The translations under genes were made by a program, and so were the position numbers. From Qipengyuania sediminis (lineage in GTDB: Bacteria; Pseudomonadota; Alphaproteobacteria; Sphingomonadales; Sphingomonadaceae), in the NCBI RefSeq assembly GCF_004358425.1, contig NZ_CP037948.1, positions 372,001 through 436,000 of the forward strand: a stretch of DNA of 64,000 bases, read 5' to 3'. Under the pieces are notes generated by a model. That model worked only from the letters and a program-made list of their open reading frames with translations, was not told where the DNA came from and made no database searches. Positions 25,987-34,192 of the stretch are shown piece by piece (position 1 is the stretch's first letter; each line of letters opens with the position of its first letter).

Positions 25987-26595
25987 ATGCTGACGCTGCC
26001 AAACCTCCTTACGCTCTCACGCATATTGGCGGTGCCGTTCCTCGGTTTCCTGCTGTGGTGGCCCGAATGGCGGGCGGGCTATGCGGTCGCCTTCGTGCTC
26101 TATTGCCTGATCGGCTTTACCGACTACCTCGACGGCTATCTGGCGCGGGCGCAGGGCACGGTCAGCAAGCTTGGACAGTTCCTCGATCCCATCGCCGACA
26201 AGATCATGGTCGCCGCGGTGATCCTGATCCTTACCGCGCAGGGCTATCTGCGCGGGCCTTACGTCGGTGATATCCATGTCATCGCGGGGCTCGTGATCCT
26301 CATCCGCGAGATCGCGGTGTCGGGCCTGCGCGAGTTCCTGGGCGCGGTGCAGATCTCGATGCCCGTGTCCCGGCTCGCCAAATGGAAGACGGCGTTCCAG
26401 CTCACCAGTCTCGGCGCGCTGATCCTGGGGGGTGCGGTCAACGGGCCGCCGTGCCATTCGGCTTATGAGGCCTGCGGAACGCTGGCGCAGAACTGGATCC
26501 ACCTTGTCGGCCTGACCAGCCTGTGGGCGGCGGCGGTGCTGACCCTGATTACCGGCTGGGATTATCTGCGGGTCGGGCTGAAGCACATGGATTGA
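25987..26595 (+). CDS. pgsA: CDP-diacylglycerol-glycerol-3-phosphate 3-phosphatidyltransferase
   Basis: PgsA makes phosphatidylglycerol phosphate from CDP-diacylglycerol and glycerol 3-phosphate in the inner membrane. The 202-residue protein begins MLTLPNLLTLSRILAVPFLG. It holds the complete CDP-alcohol phosphotransferase motif DGYLARAQGTVSKLGQFLD followed by PIAD, matching DGxxAR-8-GxxxDxxxD. About five membrane helices and the downstream REIAVSGLREFLG are typical of PgsA rather than other members. It stands divergent from the LplT-like transporter. Confidence 0.96.
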   Translation: MLTLPNLLTLSRILAVPFLGFLLWWPEWRAGYAVAFVLYCLIGFTDYLDGYLARAQGTVSKLGQFLDPIADKIMVAAVILILTAQGYLRGPYVGDIHVIAGLVILIREIAVSGLREFLGAVQISMPVSRLAKWKTAFQLTSLGALILGGAVNGPPCHSAYEACGTLAQNWIHLVGLTSLWAAAVLTLITGWDYLRVGLKHMD

Positions 26596-26729
26596 CCCGC
26601 GCACCCCGGTCGCGGCGCGTTCACCAATTCTTGACGGAGGCCCGCTAGACTTCCCCTCGTCGCGTACAACTTGGGCAAGGGCAGCGCCCACCGCTTCGCT
26701 GCTCATCTTACGCTGTCGAGGGCCTTGCG

Positions 26730-27098
26730 ATGCCGTCCGTCCCCCGCGCCCCGAAGAAGCCACACGGCGGCGAGATGCCCGATGGTGCGCGCGATCTGCG
26801 CCGCTTTCTGCGCAAGCGGGTGGAGGCGCGCGGCACGACGCGGTTCAACGGGCGCGGCTACCGCGTGAAAATCGAGGACCTGTCCGAACAGGGATGCCAG
26901 TTCTGGATCCCGCGCCAGGCCGGCCTGCCGCCGCGTTCGTCGATCTCGCTCTACATCGACACGCTCGGCCCTTTCGACGCGATCGTGCGCTGGTCGCGCG
27001 ACGGGTGGATCGGGGTGGAGTTCGACTTTCCCGTCTATGGCCCGGTACTGCGCCATATGCATGACCGGTTGGGCGGCGGCGGCGGCGAGGAGGCCTAG
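26730..27098 (+). CDS. PilZ-domain protein (first copy)
   Basis: This is a 122-residue protein made of one PilZ domain, a c-di-GMP receptor fold. RRFLR near residue 24 fits RxxxR and IEDLSEQGCQFW fits DxSxxG. GYRVKIEDL and AIVRWSRDGWIGVEF are the conserved strands. The C-terminus is a short Gly-rich tail. It lies alone between pgsA and the convergent oxyR and overlaps the end of oxyR by four bases. Binding is likely but the downstream target is unknown. Confidence 0.85.
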   Translation: MPSVPRAPKKPHGGEMPDGARDLRRFLRKRVEARGTTRFNGRGYRVKIEDLSEQGCQFWIPRQAGLPPRSSISLYIDTLGPFDAIVRWSRDGWIGVEFDFPVYGPVLRHMHDRLGGGGGEEA

Positions 27099-27991
27099 CC
27101 CGCGCGCAGCTCCTCTGCGAACAATTCGAACTCGGCGCGGCGGGGGGAGTTTCGCCGCCAGATGAGCGCGATACGCCGCTTGGCCCCGGGCGAGGCAAGC
27201 GGGCGCGCGACCACCGCGGTGCCGGCGAGAATGCCGGCGTCGAGCGCCATTTCAGGAAGCATCGTCACCCCCAGCCCGCCATCTACCATCTGCACCAGCG
27301 TATGCAGCGAGGTGCCGACCATGGTCGCCGCGCCGCGCGAGGCGGGACGCGCGCAGGCGCTGAGCGCGTGGTCGCGCAGGCAGTGTCCGTCCTCCAGCAG
27401 CAGCAGACGACCGTCCTCGATCGTCGCGGGGTCGATCTCGCGCGGCGGATTGCGCGGTTCGTCCTTGGGAAAGGCGACGAAGAGACGGTCCTCAGCGATC
27501 AGCGCGCTCTCGACCTCGCCGGTCGGGAAGGGCAGCGCCAGCAGCACGCAATCGGCGCGCCCATGATGAAGCGATTCGACCGCCGCCGCGCTGGTCTCCT
27601 CGCGCAGGTGAAGGCTGAGATCGGGCCGCTCGCGGCGCAGGCGCGGAAGGAGGCGGGGCAGTACGAAGGGCGCGATGGTGGGGATGACGCTTAAGGCCAG
27701 CTCGCCCGACAGCGGCTTGCCGGAAGCCTGGACGAGCCCGGTCAACTCCTCCGCCTCGCGCAGCACACGGTGCGCCTTGGCCACGACCTGAGCCCCGAGC
27801 TGGGTGAAGCGCACCACGCGCCGGCTGCGCTCGACCAGCGTCACGCCCAGCAGCGATTCCAGCTCGCGAATGCCTGCGGAAAGCGTCGACTGCGAGACAA
27901 AGCTCGCCTCCGCCGCGCGCCCGAAATGCCCATGTTCGTGCAGCGCGAGGAGATATTGCAGCTGCTTCAGTGTGGGCAGGAATGCAGTCAC
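27095..27991 (-). CDS. oxyR: Hydrogen peroxide-inducible LysR regulator OxyR
   Basis: This 298-residue LysR-type regulator has an N-terminal winged helix (LKQLQYLLALHEHGHFGRAA, FVSQSTLSAGIRELE) and a periplasmic-binding-like sensor domain. The redox motif LEDGHCLRDHALSAC places C204 and C213 nine residues apart, exactly as C199 and C208 of E. coli OxyR, so it should sense peroxide by disulfide formation. No catalase or ahpC gene is adjacent. The upstream gap has a 9-bp direct repeat with 10-bp period and a possible promoter. Confidence 0.92.
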   Translation of the reverse strand: MTAFLPTLKQLQYLLALHEHGHFGRAAEASFVSQSTLSAGIRELESLLGVTLVERSRRVVRFTQLGAQVVAKAHRVLREAEELTGLVQASGKPLSGELALSVIPTIAPFVLPRLLPRLRRERPDLSLHLREETSAAAVESLHHGRADCVLLALPFPTGEVESALIAEDRLFVAFPKDEPRNPPREIDPATIEDGRLLLLEDGHCLRDHALSACARPASRGAATMVGTSLHTLVQMVDGGLGVTMLPEMALDAGILAGTAVVARPLASPGAKRRIALIWRRNSPRRAEFELFAEELRAG

Positions 27992-28018
27992 CCGAGCAGT
28001 CGCGTGCGCATGTTAAAG

Positions 28019-28037
28019 GTTACACCAGGGTTACACC
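28019..28037. promoter_or_regulatory. Direct repeat GGTTACACC x2 upstream of oxyR, possible operator
   Basis: GGTTACACC occurs at 28019-28027 and 28029-28037, one helical turn apart and 28-46 bases before the oxyR start codon. The period suits two protein subunits on one DNA face. It does not match the classic OxyR half-site ATAG pattern. Confidence 0.4.
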
Positions 28038-28136
28038 TGCCACGGGTCCGTGTTCGCCCGGGACCCCTGACGATCGGTGCAGAGCCGGTCCGCTGAATCA
28101 TCGCCTTGCCCTCCTTCCCCCGCGCCAACGCTGCCA

Positions 28137-28164
28137 CAACTAACCTAACCGGCTCGAAAGTCAA
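28137..28164 (-). promoter_or_regulatory. Possible oxyR promoter
   Basis: On the minus strand TTGACT (28164-28159) and TAGTTG (28142-28137) are 16 bases apart. The -35 is good and the -10 is weak. It would give a 5' leader of about 135 bases that contains the direct repeat at 28019-28037. Confidence 0.3.
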
Positions 28165-28182
28165 TAGACAACGGCCAAAACG

Positions 28183-29379
28183 TCACTCCGCCGCCTCGGC
28201 CTGTGCCTCCGCGACCTGTTCGACCCGGGTCATCGTCAATCTGCCATTACGGACAGTAAAGCCGAGCCGTCCTTCGACCAGCTCGAGCGCGTCGCGGCCG
28301 AAGACTTCGTAGCGCCATCCCTTGAGCACCGGGAGGTCGCGGGTGCCGGCGGCGAGCGCCTCCATCTCGTCCGAACGGGTGAGCAGGCGCGCCGCCACGT
28401 CGATCTCGCGTGCGCGGATCTTCAGCAGCAGCTTCAGGAGGTCCGCGACGAGAGCGCCTTCCTTGCCGAGCGGGGCCCCCGGCGCGGCGCGTTCGGGCAG
28501 CTCCTCCTTGGGCAGCGGCTCCGCCTTCTCCAGCACCTTCATCAGCCGCTTGCCGATGTCGTTGTCGCGCCAGGCGGTGGAAAGCCCGCGCACCTTGGCG
28601 AGGTCCCCTTGCGACTTGGGCGGATGGCTGGCGAGATCGGCCAGTGTCTCGTCGCGCATGATGCGGCCGCGCGGGATGTTCTTGTGCTGCGCCTCGCTCT
28701 CGCGCCAGGCGGCGAGCGCCTTCAGCCGTCCGAGCACCGCCGGATTGCGCCCGGTCGCGCGGATGCGCTTCCATGCCTCGCCCGCGTCGTTGGCGTAGTT
28801 CGCGGGGTCGGCCAGCTTCTCCATCTCGGCATCGAGCCATGCCCCGCGCCCGGTCTTGACCAGTTTCCTCAGGATGCGAGGAAAGATTTTGGCCAGATGC
28901 GTCACATCGCCGATCGCGTATTCGATCTGCCGTTCGGTCAGCGGGCGGCGGCTCCAATCGGTAAAGCGCGCGCCCTTGTCGACCGTGATGCCGAGCCAGC
29001 TTTCGACCAGATTGGCATAGCCGATCTGTTCTGACTGGCTAATCGCCATCATCGCCACTTGCGTATCGAAGATCGGGTGGGGGGTGTCCTGCGTCAGATT
29101 ATAGACGATCTCCACATCCTGCCCGCCGGCGTGGAAGACTTTCAGCACATCCTCGTTCTTCACCAGCAGCTCGAGCAGCGGGGCAAGGTCGAGGCCGGGG
29201 GCGAGGGGATCTATTGCCGCGGCCTCTTTCTCGTCGGCGATCTGCACCAGGCAGAGTTCGGGCCAATAGGTGTTTTCGCGCATGAATTCGGTGTCGACGC
29301 AGACGAATTCGGACGTGGCGAGGCGGGCGCACAGCTCGGCCAGCGCCTGGGTATCGGTGATCAGCGGATGGATGTGCAT
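28183..29379 (-). CDS. rnd: Ribonuclease D
   Basis: RNase D is a 3'-5' exoribonuclease that trims tRNA and other RNA ends. The 398-residue protein has the DEDDy exonuclease residues: VCVDTEFMREN, KVFHAGGQDVEIVYN, and IEYAIGDVTHLAKIF with Tyr and Asp. HRDC domains follow (RESEAQHKNIPRGRIMRDE). The length is normal. It is divergent from aspS; downstream is a roughly 190-base gap to oxyR. Confidence 0.95.
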   Translation of the reverse strand: MHIHPLITDTQALAELCARLATSEFVCVDTEFMRENTYWPELCLVQIADEKEAAAIDPLAPGLDLAPLLELLVKNEDVLKVFHAGGQDVEIVYNLTQDTPHPIFDTQVAMMAISQSEQIGYANLVESWLGITVDKGARFTDWSRRPLTERQIEYAIGDVTHLAKIFPRILRKLVKTGRGAWLDAEMEKLADPANYANDAGEAWKRIRATGRNPAVLGRLKALAAWRESEAQHKNIPRGRIMRDETLADLASHPPKSQGDLAKVRGLSTAWRDNDIGKRLMKVLEKAEPLPKEELPERAAPGAPLGKEGALVADLLKLLLKIRAREIDVAARLLTRSDEMEALAAGTRDLPVLKGWRYEVFGRDALELVEGRLGFTVRNGRLTMTRVEQVAEAQAEAAE

Positions 29380-29440
29380 CGGTTCGTTTCTATCGTTTCG
29401 CAGCGGAGTGCCGCTGCCCGGCCCCCGACGCCGCCCTTCC

Positions 29441-29469
29441 TTGACAAAGCGGAGGCCATACCCTGTTAG
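29441..29469 (+). promoter_or_regulatory. Candidate aspS promoter
   Basis: A perfect -35 TTGACA at 29441-29446 is followed after 17 bases by TGTTAG at 29464-29469, a weak -10. It lies 75 bases before the aspS start in the 164-base divergent gap with rnd. Confidence 0.5.
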
Positions 29470-29543
29470 CGCGCGCGAAATCTGCTAGGGGCCCGGCAGC
29501 CGCGCGCCCTAGCGCCTTAGCCGGAAAATCGGAAAGAGTTTAG

Positions 29544-31322
29544 ATGCACGCCTATCGTACCCACACCTGCGCGCAATTGTCCGCCGGGGAGGTGGGCCAG
29601 GAGGTCCGGCTGTCGGGCTGGGTGCACAACAAGCGCGATCACGGCGGGGTGCTGTTCCTGGACCTGCGCGATCATTACGGCATCACGCAGGTGGTGGCGG
29701 ATAGCGATAGCGCCGCGCTGGCTACGCTGGAAAAGCTGCGGCTGGAATCGGTCGTCACCATCGACGGTCTGGTGAAGGCCCGCGCCGAGGCGGCGGTCAA
29801 TCCCAACCTCCCGACCGGTGCCATCGAAGTCTTCGCCCGCGGCGCCACGGTGCAGAGCGTCGCCGCCGATCTGCCGCTGATCGTCAATTCGGCGGAGGAT
29901 TACCCGGAGGAAACGCGCCTCCGCTACCGCTTCGTCGATTTGCGGCGCGAGCGGCTGCACAAGAACATCGTGCTGCGATCGCAAGTCATCAGCTCGATCC
30001 GCCGCCGCATGATCGACATCGGCTTCACCGAGTTCCAGACCCCGATCCTGGGCGCGTCGAGCCCCGAAGGCGCACGCGATTATCTGGTGCCGAGCCGCCT
30101 CCACCCGGGCCGCTTCTACGCGCTCCCGCAGGCGCCCCAGATGTTCAAGCAGCTGCTGATGGTCGCGGGCTTCGACCGCTATTTCCAGATCGCGCCCTGC
30201 TTCCGCGACGAGGACCTGCGCGCCGACCGATCCCCCGAGTTCTACCAGCTCGATTTCGAGATGAGCTTCGTGACGCAGGAAGACGTGTTCCAGGCGATCG
30301 AGCCGGTCCTTGCCGGCGTGTTCGAGGAGTTTGCAAACGGCAAGGCGGTGACCCCCGCCGGCAGCTTCCCGCGCATTCCCTATGCCGAGGCCTTGGCGAA
30401 GTACGGCACCGACAAGCCGGACCTTAGAAATCCGCTGCTTATCGCTGACACTTCACACCATTTCGAGAAGAGCGGCTTTGGCCTGTTCGAAAAGATCGTC
30501 GGCGGCGGCGGGGTCGTGCGCGCAATCCCTGCGCCGAATACGGCCGAAAAGAGCCGAAAGTTTTTCGACGATATGAACGATTGGGCGCGGCGCGAGGGGT
30601 TCGCGGGGCTCGGCTATGTCACCCGCAAGGGCGGCGAGTTCGGCGGGCCGATCGCCAAGAACCATGGCGCGGAGGGCATGGCCGCGCTCTATGCGGAGTT
30701 CGGCCTCGGCGATGACGACGGGCTGTTCTTCGCGGCGGGCAAGGAGAAGGACGCCGCCAGGCTCGCCGGAGCGGCGCGCACGCGAGTGGCCGAAGAGCTG
30801 GGGCTGATCGAGCAGGGTTGCTTCAAGTTCTGCTGGATCGTCGACTTCCCCATGTTCGAATGGGACGAGGAGGCGAAGAAGATCGACTTCAGCCACAATC
30901 CCTTCTCGATGCCGCAGGGCGAGCTTCAAGCGCTCGAGAGCGAGGACCCGCTTTCGATCAAAGCCTGGCAGTACGACATCGTCTGCAACGGTTATGAGCT
31001 GTCGAGTGGCGCGATCCGCAACCACAAGCCGGAGATCATGTACAAGGCCTTCGAAATCGCGGGCTACAGTCAGGCTGATGTCGATGCCAACTTCGCCGGT
31101 ATGATCGAGGCGTTCAAGCTCGGCGCACCGCCGCACGGCGGCTCCGCGCCCGGCATCGACCGCATCGTCATGCTGCTGGCGGACGAACCCAATATCCGCG
31201 AGGTGATAGCCTTCCCGCTCAATCAGCGGGCGCAGGATCTGATGATGGGTGCGCCGAGCGAGGTGGGCCCGCGTCAGCTCCGCGATGTCCACATCCGCCT
31301 CGCCGAGCCGCCCAAAGCTTAA
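29544..31322 (+). CDS. aspS: Aspartate-tRNA ligase
   Basis: AspS charges tRNA-Asp. The 592-residue protein is the long bacterial form with an N-terminal OB fold ([20 protein letters not shown]), class II motif 2 ([27 protein letters not shown]), the bacterial GAD insertion and motif 3 ([20 protein letters not shown]). The start ATG at 29544 gives the usual MHAYRTHTC opening. In alphaproteobacteria this enzyme often also charges tRNA-Asn, which cannot be decided here. Confidence 0.97.
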   Translation: MHAYRTHTCAQLSAGEVGQEVRLSGWVHNKRDHGGVLFLDLRDHYGITQVVADSDSAALATLEKLRLESVVTIDGLVKARAEAAVNPNLPTGAIEVFARGATVQSVAADLPLIVNSAEDYPEETRLRYRFVDLRRERLHKNIVLRSQVISSIRRRMIDIGFTEFQTPILGASSPEGARDYLVPSRLHPGRFYALPQAPQMFKQLLMVAGFDRYFQIAPCFRDEDLRADRSPEFYQLDFEMSFVTQEDVFQAIEPVLAGVFEEFANGKAVTPAGSFPRIPYAEALAKYGTDKPDLRNPLLIADTSHHFEKSGFGLFEKIVGGGGVVRAIPAPNTAEKSRKFFDDMNDWARREGFAGLGYVTRKGGEFGGPIAKNHGAEGMAALYAEFGLGDDDGLFFAAGKEKDAARLAGAARTRVAEELGLIEQGCFKFCWIVDFPMFEWDEEAKKIDFSHNPFSMPQGELQALESEDPLSIKAWQYDIVCNGYELSSGAIRNHKPEIMYKAFEIAGYSQADVDANFAGMIEAFKLGAPPHGGSAPGIDRIVMLLADEPNIREVIAFPLNQRAQDLMMGAPSEVGPRQLRDVHIRLAEPPKA

Positions 31323-31400
31323 CATGCAGTAAGGTTTAGCCCGCTCGGGCAGCCCGCTCCTTGAGGTTGCAATACAGACCTCCAAAGGAGCCTCAGGCAC

Positions 31401-32054
31401 ATGGAACCGAACACGACCGGTAGCGCCGGCGCCCTGTCCAATACCTCGACCTCTTCTCAAACAGGCGGCGTCAAGCAAGAGCTCGCCTCCGATGCCAAGA
31501 CCATCGGCGACGCCGCGCGCGGCAAGGTCGAACAGAAGGCCGCCGCGGGCAAGGAGCAGGTGACGGAAGCCGCGCGCAACACCTCGAGTGCGCTCAACAA
31601 GGCTGTCGATGCGCTGCGCCAGGATGGCGACACCCCGCAATGGCTGACCAAGGCCTTCGAGAGCGGCGCGCGCGAGCTGGACCGCCTCGCGGGCAGCTTC
31701 GAGGGCAAGGACATGCGCGCGATCACGCAGGACGTGACCGAGTTCGCACGCCGCAGCCCGGTCGCCTTCCTGGGCGCTGCGGCGGCGATCGGCTTCGTCG
31801 CGGCGCGCTTCCTGCGCGCGGGCAGCGAATATGGCGCGCACCAGGCCGATGGCGGCATGGATTCAGGCTCCGGCAGCACCGGCTCCACCGCGCAGGGTTA
31901 TGCCACGCAAGACTTCGGCGGTCAGAACCTCGGGGGCCAGAGCAGCGATGGCTACCCCGTCTATGGCAACGACGCGGACGAAGACCGCTCGACCTTCGCC
32001 TTCGACAGCGACACCGGCGGCGCTTCGGGCAGCTACGAAGGGACCGTGCGATGA
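31401..32054 (+). CDS. DUF883/YqjD-ElaB-like membrane-anchored protein
   Basis: This 217-residue protein starts with a polar Thr/Ser/Gly stretch. A long charged helical region follows (DAARGKVEQKAAAGKEQVTEA, WLTKAFESGARELDRLAGS) and one membrane helix with RRSPVAFLGAAAAIGFVAARFLRA, the FLGAAAAIGFVAARFL part resembling the C-terminal GxxxG helix of YqjD/ElaB. A Gly/Ser/Asp-rich tail comes last. YqjD-type proteins tie ribosomes or other partners to the inner membrane in stationary phase. AAAGGAG lies 11 bases before the ATG. It overlaps the next gene by four bases, forming a three-gene operon. Function here is inference. Confidence 0.75.
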   Translation: MEPNTTGSAGALSNTSTSSQTGGVKQELASDAKTIGDAARGKVEQKAAAGKEQVTEAARNTSSALNKAVDALRQDGDTPQWLTKAFESGARELDRLAGSFEGKDMRAITQDVTEFARRSPVAFLGAAAAIGFVAARFLRAGSEYGAHQADGGMDSGSGSTGSTAQGYATQDFGGQNLGGQSSDGYPVYGNDADEDRSTFAFDSDTGGASGSYEGTVR

Positions 32055-32542
32055 ACCCAGGCGAATCCACCACGACGCGTGCTGTGCCGCTGACCGGCGC
32101 GGCCGGTACCGGCGGGACCGCGGCGAGCAGCGGCGGGGGCGGCGACAACATCGTCGATCTGGTCAGCAAGCTCACGCGCCAGGGGGCGCATCTGGCGCAG
32201 GAACAGGTCGCGCTGATGCAGGCCGAGATGCGCGAGGCGGTGACCGATCTCAAGGCGGCCGCGGCGGCCTATGCGGGCGCGGCCGTCATCGGGCTTTCGG
32301 GCCTCGGCGTTACGCTGATGGCGCTCGGCTGGCTGCTCGGCAACGCGATCGACAACACGCCGCTCGGCATCCTGATCGTCGGGCTCGCCACCCTCGCCTT
32401 GGCCGCGATCCTTTACTTTACCGCGCGGTCCAAGACCGCAGCCGCCAATCTGAAGCCGGATCGCACGATCCGCACGCTCGAAGACACGCCGTCCATCGTG
32501 ACCGGCCATAGCACTACGGGGACCACCAATGACCGCATCTGA
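32051..32542 (+). CDS. Holin-superfamily (PF07332/YqjE-like) membrane protein
   Basis: The 163-residue protein has a Gly/Thr-rich start and an amphipathic helix (NIVDLVSKLTRQGAHLAQEQ, VALMQAEMREAVTDLKAAAA). Two membrane helices follow (AGAAVIGLSGLGVTLMALGW, ILIVGLATLALAAILYF). This is the shape of YqjE-like proteins once named phage holin 3-6. There is no phage gene nearby, so a lysis role is unlikely. It overlaps the DUF883-like gene (ATGA) and the following DUF3618 gene by 14 bases. Confidence 0.78.
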   Translation: MNPGESTTTRAVPLTGAAGTGGTAASSGGGGDNIVDLVSKLTRQGAHLAQEQVALMQAEMREAVTDLKAAAAAYAGAAVIGLSGLGVTLMALGWLLGNAIDNTPLGILIVGLATLALAAILYFTARSKTAAANLKPDRTIRTLEDTPSIVTGHSTTGTTNDRI

Positions 32543-33443
32543 CCAGACCACCCGCGATCCCGCCGAAATCGAACGCGAGATCCGCGCGACCCAGGCCGAG
32601 ATGAGCCGCACCGCCGACCAGATCGGCGATCAGCTGACGCCCAGGAAGCTGTTCAACTCGCTGCTCGACAAGGCTGATGAGAGCGGAGTGGACGCTCGCT
32701 ATCTGCTCGATGGCGCGCGGCGCAATCCGATCGCGCTGGCGATGATCGCGCTGGGCGGCATCTGGCTCGTCAGCGAGAGCGATGCGAAGGCGTCGTCGCT
32801 GCCCAAGCTCAAGACCCCGAGCTTCGGCAAGGACAGGGATAGCGGCTCCAGCTACGGCGGCGGCAGCTACCACCGCGATTATGTCGAGCATATGAGCCGC
32901 TATGAGCCCAAGGAGGGCGAGGACGAGCTGGCCTATCGCCGCCGCCGCGACCTCGGCCGCGCCAATTACCTGATGATCGAACAGCGGCACGACGAGGACG
33001 AGACATCGTTCCGCCAGCGGCTGGACCAGGCGACCGAGAAGCTGCGCGAGACCCGCGACAGCCTGCTCCATTCGGCGCAGAACCTCGGCAGCGGGGCGCG
33101 CGATTCCGCCGGGCGGTTGGGTCGCGGAACGCGTGATGCGGCTTCGCGCTTCGGCACCGGCACGCGCGAGGCCGCCTCGCGTCTCGGCACGAGCACGCAA
33201 GTGTTCTACAGCGACAACCCGCTCGTCGGGGGCGCAATCGCGGCCGTCGTCGGCGCGATCGCCGGGGCCGCAGTGCCGGCATCGCGCTTCGAGGAAGAAA
33301 AGATCGGCTCGCTCGGTGCCCAGGCGCTCGACGCCGCCAAGGAAAAGGCGCGCGATCTCGGCGATATGGCGCGTGAAAAGAAAGACGAGCTGGTCGGACA
33401 GGTCCAGGGCGGGCTCGAAACCGGGCAAAGCGCCTCGGCCTAG
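32529..33443 (+). CDS. DUF3618-domain protein with Gly/Arg/Ser-rich repeats
   Basis: The N-terminal part of this 304-residue protein, RDPAEIEREIRATQAEMSRT, fits the DUF3618 pattern. A membrane segment NPIALAMIALGGIWLV follows, then a charged region. Near residues 180-220 lies a run of short repeats (SGARDSAGRLGRGTRDAAS, RFGTGTREAASRLGT). A second Gly/Ala hydrophobic segment (GGAIAAVVGAIAGAAVPAS) and an Ala/Lys-rich coiled tail end the protein. It is the last gene of the trio. The likely role is in the envelope, but no function is established from sequence. Confidence 0.75.
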   Translation: MTASDQTTRDPAEIEREIRATQAEMSRTADQIGDQLTPRKLFNSLLDKADESGVDARYLLDGARRNPIALAMIALGGIWLVSESDAKASSLPKLKTPSFGKDRDSGSSYGGGSYHRDYVEHMSRYEPKEGEDELAYRRRRDLGRANYLMIEQRHDEDETSFRQRLDQATEKLRETRDSLLHSAQNLGSGARDSAGRLGRGTRDAASRFGTGTREAASRLGTSTQVFYSDNPLVGGAIAAVVGAIAGAAVPASRFEEEKIGSLGAQALDAAKEKARDLGDMAREKKDELVGQVQGGLETGQSASA

Positions 33444-33816
33444 GTTTCGCTTCCGGGGGGCGCCGCTCATGAGATGGCGGCGCCTCTCCCGGCTGGTGCT
33501 TGCGTCAAGCGAGGCCCTTGGCCCGCGCCGGTTTGGGCGTTCGGGCGGCAGGCGATACGACCCATATGCGGCTGACACCGACCCTCAAGGGTCCACTGCG
33601 GCATTTTCGGCTTGGCGCGGCGAGGGTGAAGACGCGCCCGGGCATGATCTCTTCCTGCTCCTCGCGATCGGATCATCGAAGGGTCTGCGGCCGCCCGACC
33701 GATGCCGGCTGGCCAGCCCGGCGAAAGCGAAATCGCCGCCGCCGGGCACTTGCCAGCCCCCCGGCCGTTCATTAGTGCGAAAGCAATTCTAACCCCCTAT
33801 TTGCGAGGGAACGCAT
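33444..33816. other. Long intergenic region before acpP
   Basis: These 373 bases have no convincing gene on either strand; open frames here lack ribosome-binding sites and look like high-GC chance frames. Only the last 15 bases contain a useful signal, GCGAGGGA, as ribosome-binding site for acpP. The region must hold the acpP promoter, but I could not name its boxes. Confidence 0.5.
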
Positions 33817-34056
33817 ATGTCCGATACTGCCGAGCGCGTGCAGAAGATCGTCGTCGAACACCTGGGCGTGGAGCCCGAAAAGGTGACGCAGGACGCCAAT
33901 TTTATCGACGACCTGGGCGCTGACAGTCTCGACATCGTTGAGCTGGTGATGGCCTTCGAGGAGGAGTTCGGGGTCGAAATTCCCGACGACGACGCGGCGG
34001 AGAAGATCGCGACCGTGGGCGACGCAACCCGTTATATCGACGAGCACAAGGGCTGA
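33817..34056 (+). CDS. acpP: Acyl carrier protein
   Basis: AcpP carries growing acyl chains on a phosphopantetheine arm. The acidic 79-residue protein has the arm site S37 in [20 protein letters not shown], then [20 protein letters not shown]. Length and motif are standard. It precedes fabF by 136 bases, separated by a hairpin that may reduce read-through so that acpP is made in excess. Confidence 0.98.
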   Translation: MSDTAERVQKIVVEHLGVEPEKVTQDANFIDDLGADSLDIVELVMAFEEEFGVEIPDDDAAEKIATVGDATRYIDEHKG

Positions 34057-34108
34057 GTGTCCGGGGGCTGATCCGTCCGGCGATGTGCCCCCGTCAGGGC
34101 GATAGTGA

Positions 34109-34144
34109 CAGGCTCGGCCCAGGTGGGTCGGGCCTGTTGTCGTT
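34109..34144 (+). terminator. Hairpin between acpP and fabF, possible attenuating terminator
   Basis: CAGGCTCGGCCC-AGGT-GGGTCGGGCCTG at 34109-34136 forms a 12-bp stem with one G-T type pair and one mismatch. TTGTCGTTT follows rather than a pure T run. It may be a weak terminator that lowers fabF expression relative to acpP. Confidence 0.55.
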
Positions 34145-34192
34145 TAAGGCGTCCCGCCATATCTGGCGCCGGAGTGCTTCATGGAGGCTGAC

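Noticed and set aside
32051..32542. Prophage holin
   Set aside because: The family name is historical; no phage lysis, capsid, integrase or attachment genes are nearby and the neighbours are YqjD-like.
34181..34192. fabF start at ATG 34181
   Set aside because: The GGAGG just after it is well placed as ribosome-binding site for ATG 34193, which also gives the standard N-terminus.
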